Shown: one piece after another, positions 1-6,591 of the stretch
How positions within the stretch are numbered: the first letter of the stretch is position 1
Layout: the number at the start of each line of letters is the position of its first letter
Source: Archangiaceae bacterium
Lineage (GTDB): Bacteria; Myxococcota; Myxococcia; Myxococcales; Myxococcaceae
Length of the DNA stretch: 8,190 nt
Assembly: GCA_023248915.1 (NCBI GenBank)
Contig: JAHFDQ010000263.1
Location: 1-8,190 of the forward strand
Direction: 5' to 3'
Translations under genes and position numbers: made by a program
The notes under the pieces: generated by a model
What the model saw: only the letters and a program-made list of their open reading frames with translations
Database searches by the model: none
What the model was told of the DNA's origin: nothing

Positions 1-2780
1 TGCCACGTCCTGATGACACGCTCCCGCTGGACTTCGCGGCTGGCAACAAGGCGAAGGACGCGTCGGCAAGTCCCCCGCGGGCTCCTTCGCCGGCTCCGAC
101 GACGACGCCGGCCGCGCCGGCTGACGGGCCTGCCGTGCTCACCCTCATCGACGCCTCAGGCTTCATCTTCCGGGCCTTCCACGCGCTGCCGGGGCTCACC
201 ACGTCGAAGGGCTTACCCACCAACGCGGTGCTCGGCTTCTCGCGCATGCTGTTGAAGACGCTCCGCGAGCTGGCGCCGACTCACGTCGCGCTGTGCTTCG
301 ACAAGGACAGCCGCAGGGGCCGGTTGGAGATCGACCCCCAGTACAAGGCCAACCGGGCCGAGACGCCCGAAGACCTGACCGTGCAGTTCGACCTGATTCG
401 CAAGGTGGCCGGGGTGCTCAATGTTCCGGTCCTCGAGGTGGCGGGCTGGGAAGCCGACGACGTCATCGGCACGCTGACCGTCCGCGCGCTCGAGCGCGGG
501 CTTCGGGTGCGGGTCGTCACCAGCGACAAGGACTTCGTCCAGCTCATCGACGGCAACGTAGAGCTGTATGATCCCGTGCAGGACCGGCGCGTCGGGCGAG
601 CCGAGGCGGTCGAGAAGTTCGGCGTGCAGCCCGAGCAAATGTGCGATTACCTGTCCCTGGTGGGAGACGCCTCGGACAACGTCCCCAAGGTGCCGGGGCT
701 CGGTCCGAAGACCGCGGTCGAGTTGCTCGCGCAGTTCGGGTCGGTCGAGAAGTTGCTCAGCCGCCTGGCCGAGGTGAAGAAGCCGAAGATTCGTGAGGCG
801 CTGGCGGCGAGCGTCGACCAGATCGCCCGCGCGCAGCGGCTGGTCCGCTTCAAGACCGATCTCGACCTGCCGGTGGCCTTGGACGACCTGGCGCGGCGGC
901 CCATCCACGCGGCCGAGGCCCGGGCCCTGTTCACCGAGCTCGAGTTCTTCAAGCTGATTCAAGAGATGCCCACGGTCGCGCCCGCCGAGGCCCCGGCGAG
1001 CACCGGGTTGGCTACCGACCTGGCCGCGCTCTTTGCGATCGCGAAGGCGGCGAGGGCCTCGGGCGGCGTGGCCCTGGCCGCGGCGTACGAAGGGCTGGCC
1101 ACCGCGGCGAAGCCCATCGGACTGGCGCTGGCGGTGGCGGACGGAACGGCGTGGTACGTGCCGCTCTCGCAGTCGACCGGCCCCAGGGCCTCCGAAGCCG
1201 ACCTGGCGGAGGCGCTGGGGCCCATGCTGGCGGACGCGAAGGTCAAGAAGCAGGGGCATGATCTCAAGGCGGTCTCGCACCTGCTGGCGCGGGTGGGCGT
1301 CGACCTGGCCGGCGTCGACGGGGACGTCGAGCTCTTGTCCTACCTGCTCAACCCTTCCCGGAAGGAGCACGCGCTCGGCGATCTCGCCCGCGAGCGGTTG
1401 GGCCTCGAGCTGCCCGCGTCGCCCGCGCCGCCTGGGCGCGGCAAGCAGAAACGGTCGCTGGCCGACGTCCCTCCCGAGGCCGCGGCCGGGGTGTACGGCG
1501 CCTGGGCCCGGGCCACCGCGCGGCTCGCCCCCCAGCTGTGGGAAGAGGCCGAGCAGGTGGGGTTGGCGCACGTGGCGCGCGACCTCGAGCTGCCGCTCGT
1601 GCCGGTGCTGGCGCGGATGGAACGGGTGGGCATTCGCGTCGATGTGCCGGCGCTCGCCGAGATCTCCCACCGGGTGGACGCCGCGGTGCGCGAACGGCTA
1701 GAGGCCATCAAGACGCTGGCCGGCCACGAGGTGAACGTCGGTTCGCCGTCGCAGCTCGCCCACGTGCTCTTCGACGAGCTGGGCTTGCCGGTGATCAAGC
1801 GCGGCAAGACGGGCCCGTCGACCGACCAGGAAGTGCTCGAAAAGCTGGCCGACCAGCACCCGCTGCCGAGGGCGATTCTCGAGTACCGGAACGTCGCCAA
1901 GCTGAAGAGCACCTACCTGGACACGCTGCCGGGGCTGATCGCCGCCGACGGGCGCGTGCACACCACCTTCAACCAGGCGGCCGCCGCGACCGGGCGCCTG
2001 TCGTCGACCGACCCCAACCTCCAGAACATTCCCATCCGCACCGAGCTGGGGCGCGAGATTCGCCGGGCCTTCGTCGCCGACCCGGGCTGGAAGCTGGTGT
2101 CGGCCGACTACAGCCAGATCGAGCTGCGCATTCTCGCCCACATCTCGGGCGACCCGGGCCTGGTGCAGGCCTTCGCCGAGGGCGCCGACGTGCACACGCG
2201 CACCGCGGCCGAGGTCTTCGGGGTGAAGCCCGGCGAGGTGACCGACGACCAGCGGCGCGCCGCGAAGATGGTCAACTACGGCATCGCCTACGGGCTGTCG
2301 GCGCACGGGCTGGCGGCGCGGCTGGCCATTCCGGTCGAAGAGGCGGCCGGCATCATCGAGCGGTACTTCCAGCGCTACTCCGGCATTCACGAGTACCTCG
2401 TGCAAACGGTGCAGAAGGCAAGGAAGACCGGCTTCGTCGAGACGCTGTTCGGGCGGAGGCGGCTGATGCCCGAGCTCGGGTCGCCCATCCGGTCGGTGGC
2501 AATGGCGGCCGAGCGGGCGGCCATCAACATGCCCATTCAGGGCACGGCGGCCGACCTGGTGAAGCTGGCGATGCTGCAGGTCGACCGCGCGCTCACCGAG
2601 CGGAAGCTCGAGGCCCGCATGCTGCTGCAGGTGCACGACGAGCTCGTCTTCGAGGCCCCCGGGGGCGAAGTGGCCGCGGTGCAGGCGCTCGCGCGCGAGG
2701 TGATGTCCGGAGTGCGCGAGCTCAAAGTGCCCCTGGTGGTCGACGTGGGAGCCGGTCGGAGCTGGGCCGAAGCCCACTGA
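1..2780 (+). CDS. polA: DNA polymerase I (5' end beyond the window)
   Basis: Family A DNA polymerase for gap filling, RNA-primer removal and repair. Numbering is from the GTG at 135. The 5'-nuclease domain (about 1-290) has its metal-binding acids: D6, D56, E106/D108/D109, D131/D133 and D178/D181, plus the helix-hairpin-helix GLGPKTAVELL. A 3'-5' exonuclease-like domain (about 295-470) keeps the fold but lacks the catalytic acids. The polymerase domain (about 480-881) has motif A SADYSQIELR (D658, E663), motif B RRAAKMVNYG (R707, K711, Y715) and motif C VHDELVF (D835). The GTG at 135 has no Shine-Dalgarno, and the same frame is open leftwards to base 3, encoding an acidic then Pro/Ala-rich stretch beginning PRPDDTLPLDFAAG. 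The true start is therefore probably at or beyond the left edge: bases 1-2 are TG and could finish a start codon. From 135 the protein is 881 aa, close to the usual 830-930. The stop is TGA at 2778. Product certain; start uncertain. Confidence 0.97.
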   Translation, partial: PRPDDTLPLDFAAGNKAKDASASPPRAPSPAPTTTPAAPADGPAVLTLIDASGFIFRAFHALPGLTTSKGLPTNAVLGFSRMLLKTLRELAPTHVALCFDKDSRRGRLEIDPQYKANRAETPEDLTVQFDLIRKVAGVLNVPVLEVAGWEADDVIGTLTVRALERGLRVRVVTSDKDFVQLIDGNVELYDPVQDRRVGRAEAVEKFGVQPEQMCDYLSLVGDASDNVPKVPGLGPKTAVELLAQFGSVEKLLSRLAEVKKPKIREALAASVDQIARAQRLVRFKTDLDLPVALDDLARRPIHAAEARALFTELEFFKLIQEMPTVAPAEAPASTGLATDLAALFAIAKAARASGGVALAAAYEGLATAAKPIGLALAVADGTAWYVPLSQSTGPRASEADLAEALGPMLADAKVKKQGHDLKAVSHLLARVGVDLAGVDGDVELLSYLLNPSRKEHALGDLARERLGLELPASPAPPGRGKQKRSLADVPPEAAAGVYGAWARATARLAPQLWEEAEQVGLAHVARDLELPLVPVLARMERVGIRVDVPALAEISHRVDAAVRERLEAIKTLAGHEVNVGSPSQLAHVLFDELGLPVIKRGKTGPSTDQEVLEKLADQHPLPRAILEYRNVAKLKSTYLDTLPGLIAADGRVHTTFNQAAAATGRLSSTDPNLQNIPIRTELGREIRRAFVADPGWKLVSADYSQIELRILAHISGDPGLVQAFAEGADVHTRTAAEVFGVKPGEVTDDQRRAAKMVNYGIAYGLSAHGLAARLAIPVEEAAGIIERYFQRYSGIHEYLVQTVQKARKTGFVETLFGRRRLMPELGSPIRSVAMAAERAAINMPIQGTAADLVKLAMLQVDRALTERKLEARMLLQVHDELVFEAPGGEVAAVQALAREVMSGVRELKVPLVVDVGAGRSWAEAH

Positions 2781-2800
2781 ATCTGTGGTAACAGGCAGCC

Positions 2801-4621
2801 ATGGCCGATCGCGTTCAGAAGGGTGCCAGCAAGGAAACGCCGACCGGCCTGTTGTCCGGGCTGACCGAGAAGCTGTCCGAGCTCGAAGATGCCGTCGGGC
2901 AGCAGGCCGACCGGTTCACCGCGGTGCTCGAGATTGGCGCCGCCATCTCGTCCGCGCGCGACGTCGACGGGCTGTTGCGCCTGGTGATGGACCGGCTGAC
3001 CGCGCTGCTCGGCGCCGAGGCCTCGTCGCTGTTCATGCTCGACGCGAGCAAGCAAGAGCTTTGGTCCCGGGTGCTGCGCGGGTCGGCCCTGAAGGAGATT
3101 CGGCTGCCGCTCGGGTCGGGCATCGCCGGCCATGTCGTGACGAGCGGGCAGACGCTGATCCTCGGCGACGCCTACGCCGACATCCGGTTCAACCCCGACA
3201 TCGACCGCATCTCGGGGTTTCGCACCCGGTCGATCGTCGCCGCGCCGCTCCGGCACGTGAGCGGCCGAATTCTGGGCGTCCTCGAGGTGCTGGACCGGCG
3301 GGTGAACGCCTTCAACGCCGACGATCGGTCGCTGGTCGACGCGGTAGCCTCGCAGATCGCCGCGGTGCTCGACAACGTGCTCTTGCTCGACGAGCTGCGC
3401 AGCCAGAACGAGAAGCTGTTGCGGTCTGGCGAGAAACTGTCGATGGCCGTGCGCGAGCTCGACCTGCTCTACGAGGTCGAGCGGGCGGTGACGTCGGCCG
3501 AGGGGCAGGGCGAGCTGCTCGACCGCATTCTCGCCAAGGCGATCGAGGTCATCGGCGCGCAGGCCGGCTCGGTGCTGCTGTTGGCCGGCGATCCGGACGC
3601 CCTGTACTTCCGCGCCGCCCGCGGCGAGAAGGCCGAGAAGCTGATCTCGATGAGCCTGAAGTCGGGGCAGGGCATCGTGGGCCACGTGGCCCAGACCGGC
3701 GAGGCGATTCGCGTCGAAAAGGCAGACGACAGCCCCCATCACGACAAGACGATCGCCCGAAAGCTGGGGTTGGCGGTCGAGGCGGTGCTGTGCGTGCCCA
3801 TCGAAGGCGAAGACCGGGTGCTCGGAGCGCTCGAGCTGCTCAACAAGCCGGGCGGCTTCGACGCCGCCGACGAGCGGCTGGCGACGCTGCTCGCCGGCCA
3901 GAGCGGGCGCGCCATTTTGGTGCGCAACCGCCGCGAGGCGGGCGAGCGCGAGGCGCGGCTGTCTTCCATCGGCCAGATGCTCTCGGGCGTCGTGCATGAT
4001 CTTCGCACCCCGATGACGGTCATCAGCGGCTATGCCCAGATGATGGCGGTCGAGTCGGACGCCGCCGAGCGCCGCAGGGCGGCCGACGTCATCGAGAAGC
4101 AGTTCGAACAGGTGCAGGCGATGATCGGCGAGACGCTGGCGTTCGCGCGCGGAGAACGCGACGTGCTGCTGCGCAAGGTCTTCGTGGGCAAGTTCGTCGC
4201 CGAGGTCGAGGACTACCTGAAGAAAGACCTCGAGTCGGGCGGGGTCGAGGTGAAGGTCGCCGCCGACTACACGGGTTCCGCCCGCTTCGACGAGAACAAG
4301 CTGAAGCGCGTCATCTACAACATCGCCCGGAACGCGGCGCAGGCCATGCCCAACGGCGGCCGCTTCACCTTCGGCGTCTCGCGCGAGGGGCCCGACCTGG
4401 TGCTCCGGTTCGCCGACAACGGGCCCGGGATTCCTCCGGAGATCGCCGACCGGCTCTTCGAGTCCTTCGTCACCGCGCGCAAGAAGGGCGGCACCGGCCT
4501 GGGCCTGGCGATCGTGAAGAAGATCGTCGAGGAGCACGGCGGCACGGTCGGCTTCAAGAGCCGGCCCGGCAAGGGCACCACGTTCGAGGTACGCTTCCCC
4601 GCCGGCACGCCGGCGGAGTAG
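2801..4621 (+). CDS. Cytoplasmic GAF-GAF sensor histidine kinase
   Basis: A 606-aa two-component sensor kinase that should autophosphorylate on His and pass phosphate to an unseen response regulator. In order: a short N-terminal helix; GAF1 (about 54-190); a helical linker likely to form a coiled coil (about 193-230); GAF2 (about 236-375); HisKA with H-box GVVHDLRTPMT (H399); and HATPase_c with N-box NIARNAAQAM (N511), G1 box DNGPGI (539-544) and G2 box GGTGLGLAIV. No signal peptide or membrane segment is visible, so the sensor should be cytosolic. GAF2 ends in NKPGGFDAADE, which fits the NK-Xn-F-X3-DE pattern of cyclic-nucleotide-binding GAF domains but is also common in bacterial GAF domains without a known ligand. 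The ATG is 20 bp after the polA stop with only a weak AGGCAG-like site, so co-transcription with polA is possible. No receiver domain or regulator gene is adjacent. Ligand and target are unknown. Confidence 0.95.
   Translation: MADRVQKGASKETPTGLLSGLTEKLSELEDAVGQQADRFTAVLEIGAAISSARDVDGLLRLVMDRLTALLGAEASSLFMLDASKQELWSRVLRGSALKEIRLPLGSGIAGHVVTSGQTLILGDAYADIRFNPDIDRISGFRTRSIVAAPLRHVSGRILGVLEVLDRRVNAFNADDRSLVDAVASQIAAVLDNVLLLDELRSQNEKLLRSGEKLSMAVRELDLLYEVERAVTSAEGQGELLDRILAKAIEVIGAQAGSVLLLAGDPDALYFRAARGEKAEKLISMSLKSGQGIVGHVAQTGEAIRVEKADDSPHHDKTIARKLGLAVEAVLCVPIEGEDRVLGALELLNKPGGFDAADERLATLLAGQSGRAILVRNRREAGEREARLSSIGQMLSGVVHDLRTPMTVISGYAQMMAVESDAAERRRAADVIEKQFEQVQAMIGETLAFARGERDVLLRKVFVGKFVAEVEDYLKKDLESGGVEVKVAADYTGSARFDENKLKRVIYNIARNAAQAMPNGGRFTFGVSREGPDLVLRFADNGPGIPPEIADRLFESFVTARKKGGTGLGLAIVKKIVEEHGGTVGFKSRPGKGTTFEVRFPAGTPAE
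4599..4616. terminator. GC-rich inverted repeat at convergent gene ends (possible terminator)
   Basis: A perfect 8-bp inverted repeat (CCGCCGGC, 2-base spacer, GCCGGCGG) ends three bases before the stop codon of the histidine kinase. Only 16 bp separate the two convergent stop codons, so a terminator for either gene would have to lie inside coding sequence. Neither strand has a U-tract after the stem, so this is not a canonical intrinsic terminator. The repeat may simply reflect GC-rich codons encoding Pro-Ala-Gly-Thr-Pro-Ala. Confidence 0.25.
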
Positions 4622-4637
4622 GGGCCGCGCCGCGCTG

Positions 4638-5717
4638 TCAGTGCAGCGTCGGCTTTCCCGATTCGGCCCGGTCGTCTTCGGGCCCCGGGCCCGACGGGTT
4701 GTCGTCCACCTCGACCGGGCTCGGGTGCGCGGGCTCGGCCGATGGGCCTTCGGCGAGCGCCCGGGCCGCGGCTTCGGCCAGCTCTTCGGCTTCCTGTCCG
4801 GCGCGCTTGCGGGCGTTGGCGCGGCGGCGGCGGAGGTAGCCCACGAAGGTGATGCCCGCGGCGATCGCCCACAGCGTCGACCCGCCGGTCACCACCGGAA
4901 TCCAGGTGTAGCGGCGGGGCAGCTCGGCGCGCCAGTCGCGCTCGTCCAGCAACAGCGAGGTGTGGAAGGCCTTGGCGAACGACGTCTCGAACGACTCTCC
5001 CGCGCGGACGCCGTCGAGCAGCGTCCCCATCTGGGCCGGGCCGTGGCGTTCGACCAGGTAGGCGACGAAGGCCGCGCTCTGGGCGTAGGCGACGTCGACG
5101 TCGGACGGGTGGTCGGGCCAGCGGTCGGACAGGTCTTCGAAGTGGACGACGCGGTCCTGCTGCACGGCGCGGAACAGAGTGGCGTAGTGCCCCAGCGAGT
5201 ACCGCCGTTCGCCGGCCAGGGTGACGGCCAGCCCTTCCTGGAACCAGCGGGGCCAAGTTCCGCCGAGCTGGCCGAGCGCGACGTGCGACAGCTCGTGGCG
5301 AAGCGTCGCCGGGCCGTCGGGTTCGGTCAGCGAGTGGGCCTCGAGCAGCACCAGATCGTGCGCGGGGTACGCGAGCGCCACCGCCCAGCCCGGCACCTTG
5401 CCGTCGGGCAGGGCCAGGGCCTCGAGCTCGGCGCGGCCGACCCCGACGCGAATCTCAGTCACGCCGGGCCAATCGCGCCCGAGGACATCGCGGAACTGGT
5501 CGCGCGCCTCTTCGACGACGCTGGCCAGCGCCCGGGCCGACCCTTCCGCGCGGGCGGTGTACAAGATTCGGAATCGCGGCGTGGCCAGCTCGCCCGCGAC
5601 TCCGGCCGGTCGGCCCGAGGGTACCAAGGGCGCCTCGGCCTCGGCCGAACCACCGGTCGAAGCGAGGGCCGAGCGCGAGGCGAGCAGCAGGCAGGCGATG
5701 GCGACGAGGCGAAGCAC
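4638..5717 (-). CDS. Membrane-anchored HExxH metallopeptidase (peptidase MA-like)
   Basis: Predicted 359-aa zinc peptidase of the gluzincin type. An N-terminal signal peptide (about 1-19, LVAIACLLLASRSALA) directs export. The catalytic region holds RHELSHVALG, with HExxH at 141-145, and downstream WFQEGLAVTLAG, where E161 is the likely third zinc ligand. This is the layout of the peptidase MA-like family. A single hydrophobic helix (about 272-294) followed by RRRR predicts a C-terminal anchor with the protease domain outside the inner membrane. The last 60 residues are a charged Ala/Glu then Pro/Asp-rich tail, presumably cytoplasmic. The start is GTG at 5717, one base after the YggU-family stop (5719-5721), with no clear Shine-Dalgarno, so translational coupling is likely. 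The frame is intact. Substrate is unknown; the family call rests on motifs only, and proteolytic activity is inferred. Confidence 0.85.
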   Translation of the reverse strand: MLRLVAIACLLLASRSALASTGGSAEAEAPLVPSGRPAGVAGELATPRFRILYTARAEGSARALASVVEEARDQFRDVLGRDWPGVTEIRVGVGRAELEALALPDGKVPGWAVALAYPAHDLVLLEAHSLTEPDGPATLRHELSHVALGQLGGTWPRWFQEGLAVTLAGERRYSLGHYATLFRAVQQDRVVHFEDLSDRWPDHPSDVDVAYAQSAAFVAYLVERHGPAQMGTLLDGVRAGESFETSFAKAFHTSLLLDERDWRAELPRRYTWIPVVTGGSTLWAIAAGITFVGYLRRRRANARKRAGQEAEELAEAAARALAEGPSAEPAHPSPVEVDDNPSGPGPEDDRAESGKPTLH

Positions 5718-5718
5718 G

Positions 5719-6016
5719 CTAGAGAGCAGTCATAGCAGCCTCGGCGGCGGCGACATCAAGCCCCCCTACCCGCACCCGCTTCTTCCGCGAGGCGTCGCCG
5801 TGCTCGAGCGTCACCTGCCGGCGGGGGACGCCCAGCCAGCGGGCGAGCAGGTCGACCAGCTCGGCGTTGGCGGCCCCGTCCACCGGGGGGGGCGGCGAGC
5901 TGCACCTTGAGCAGCCCTCCGTGCTCGCCCACCACCCGGCTCTTCGAAGCTCGGGGCTGGACGACGACCGACAGCTCGACCCCGCCGTCGACGGCGCGAA
6001 GGAACGGCAACCCCAC
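5719..6016 (-). pseudogene. DUF167/YggU-family protein, split by a one-base frameshift
   Basis: Small conserved protein of the DUF167 (YggU) family, whose biochemical role is not settled. From GTG at 6016 (2 bp after the divIVA stop) the frame reads MGLPFLRAVDGGVELSVVVQ, then PRASKSRVVGEHGG and VQLAAPP, matching the family N-half. At a run of eight C (minus strand; plus-strand G8 at 5885-5892) the frame is lost and an Arg/Pro-rich tail runs to a stop at 5756, giving 86 aa. Removing one C restores the family motif PPVDGAANAELVDLLARWLG and then a C-half with GDASRKKRVRVGG. It ends in TAG at 5719-5721, one base before the peptidase start, for a normal 98-aa protein. The intact second half and tight junctions suggest a recent mutation or a sequencing/assembly error rather than a decayed gene. 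Programmed +1 shifting on CCC codons is possible but unproven. Confidence 0.85.
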
Positions 6017-6018
6017 GG

Positions 6019-6543
6019 CTACTCGCCGCCGGTGGCCTTCTTCTGGGTCAAGAACGACACGTTGTCCTCGACCCGCCCGCGTTCGACGTCGCCCGAAGAG
6101 GCGCGGAAGGTCTCGAGCAGCTTCGAGTGGGCGTCGATGACCGACTTCACCTGGGACTCGAACTGCACCCGCTGGCGCTTCAGCTCGTTGATGTCTTCGA
6201 CCACCTGCACCAGCTTGGTGTGGGCGCCCTGGACGATCTTCTCGGCCTGGTGCTCGGCGCTCGCGACGATGATGTCGGCCTCTTTCTTGGCCGACCCCTT
6301 CAGGTCTTCGCTGATGCGCTGGGCGGTCACCATCGTCTCTTGGAGGGTGCGCTCGCGTTCCAGGTGCTGCTCGAGCCGCGCCAGGGTGCGCTTCTGCTCT
6401 TCCTTCAGCGCGATGTTCTCTTTGACCACCTCTTCGAACTCGCCGGCCACCAGCTCGAGGAAGGCCTCGACCTCGCGGCGGGTGAAGCCGCGGAAGGCCG
6501 TCTCGAAGCGTTTCTGGCGGATGTCGAGGGGAGTGATCTTCAT
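6019..6543 (-). CDS. divIVA: DivIVA-domain coiled-coil protein
   Basis: A 174-aa DivIVA-family protein. In Gram-positives these sense membrane curvature and act as polar or septal scaffolds; the role in Gram-negative relatives is less clear. The N-terminus MKITPLDIRQKRFETAFRGF matches the family's lipid-binding region, with F17 and R18 at the same positions as the membrane-inserting Phe and neighbouring Arg of Bacillus subtilis DivIVA. It is followed by REVEAFLELV. Residues about 35-150 are rich in Glu, Lys, Gln and Leu with heptad-like spacing and should form long coiled coils that oligomerise. The C-terminal 25 residues look unstructured. The ATG at 6543 lies 48 bp after the proC stop with no clear Shine-Dalgarno, and 2 bp separate its stop from the downstream YggU-family GTG. 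Family assignment is firm; the cellular function here is inferred. Confidence 0.9.
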   Translation of the reverse strand: MKITPLDIRQKRFETAFRGFTRREVEAFLELVAGEFEEVVKENIALKEEQKRTLARLEQHLERERTLQETMVTAQRISEDLKGSAKKEADIIVASAEHQAEKIVQGAHTKLVQVVEDINELKRQRVQFESQVKSVIDAHSKLLETFRASSGDVERGRVEDNVSFLTQKKATGGE

Positions 6544-6552
6544 GGTGGCCCG

Positions 6553-6558
6553 AGTATA
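6553..6558 (-). promoter_or_regulatory. TATACT -10-like element before divIVA
   Basis: In the 48-bp proC-divIVA spacer the minus strand reads TATACT nine bases upstream of the divIVA ATG, in an otherwise very GC-rich stretch. No good -35 hexamer is visible (TTCCGG at 17-bp spacing is poor). If used, transcription would begin almost at the ATG and give a leaderless divIVA mRNA, which would fit the missing Shine-Dalgarno. This is a single short motif and could be chance. Confidence 0.25.
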
Positions 6559-6591
6559 GGTCGGCCTGCCCGGCCCCGGAAGCGCGGGGCA

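Noticed and set aside
13..255. 80-codon plus-strand open frame at the left edge
   Set aside because: Very Arg-rich and overlapping polA out of frame. The polA frame through the same bases gives more natural protein sequence.
213..1670. 485-codon minus-strand open frame inside polA
   Set aside because: Antisense shadow of a GC-rich gene: Arg/Gly/His/Gln-rich, no recognisable motif, and fully covered by polA with all its conserved motifs.
2537..4537. 666-codon minus-strand open frame opposite polA and the histidine kinase
   Set aside because: Lies across two confidently identified genes, has shadow-type composition (His/Gln/Arg/Ala-rich) and no domain. Length alone is expected at this GC content.
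4641..5735. 364-codon plus-strand open frame opposite the metallopeptidase
   Set aside because: The minus strand has a signal peptide, HExxH and a membrane helix; the plus frame shows only Arg/Gly-rich text.
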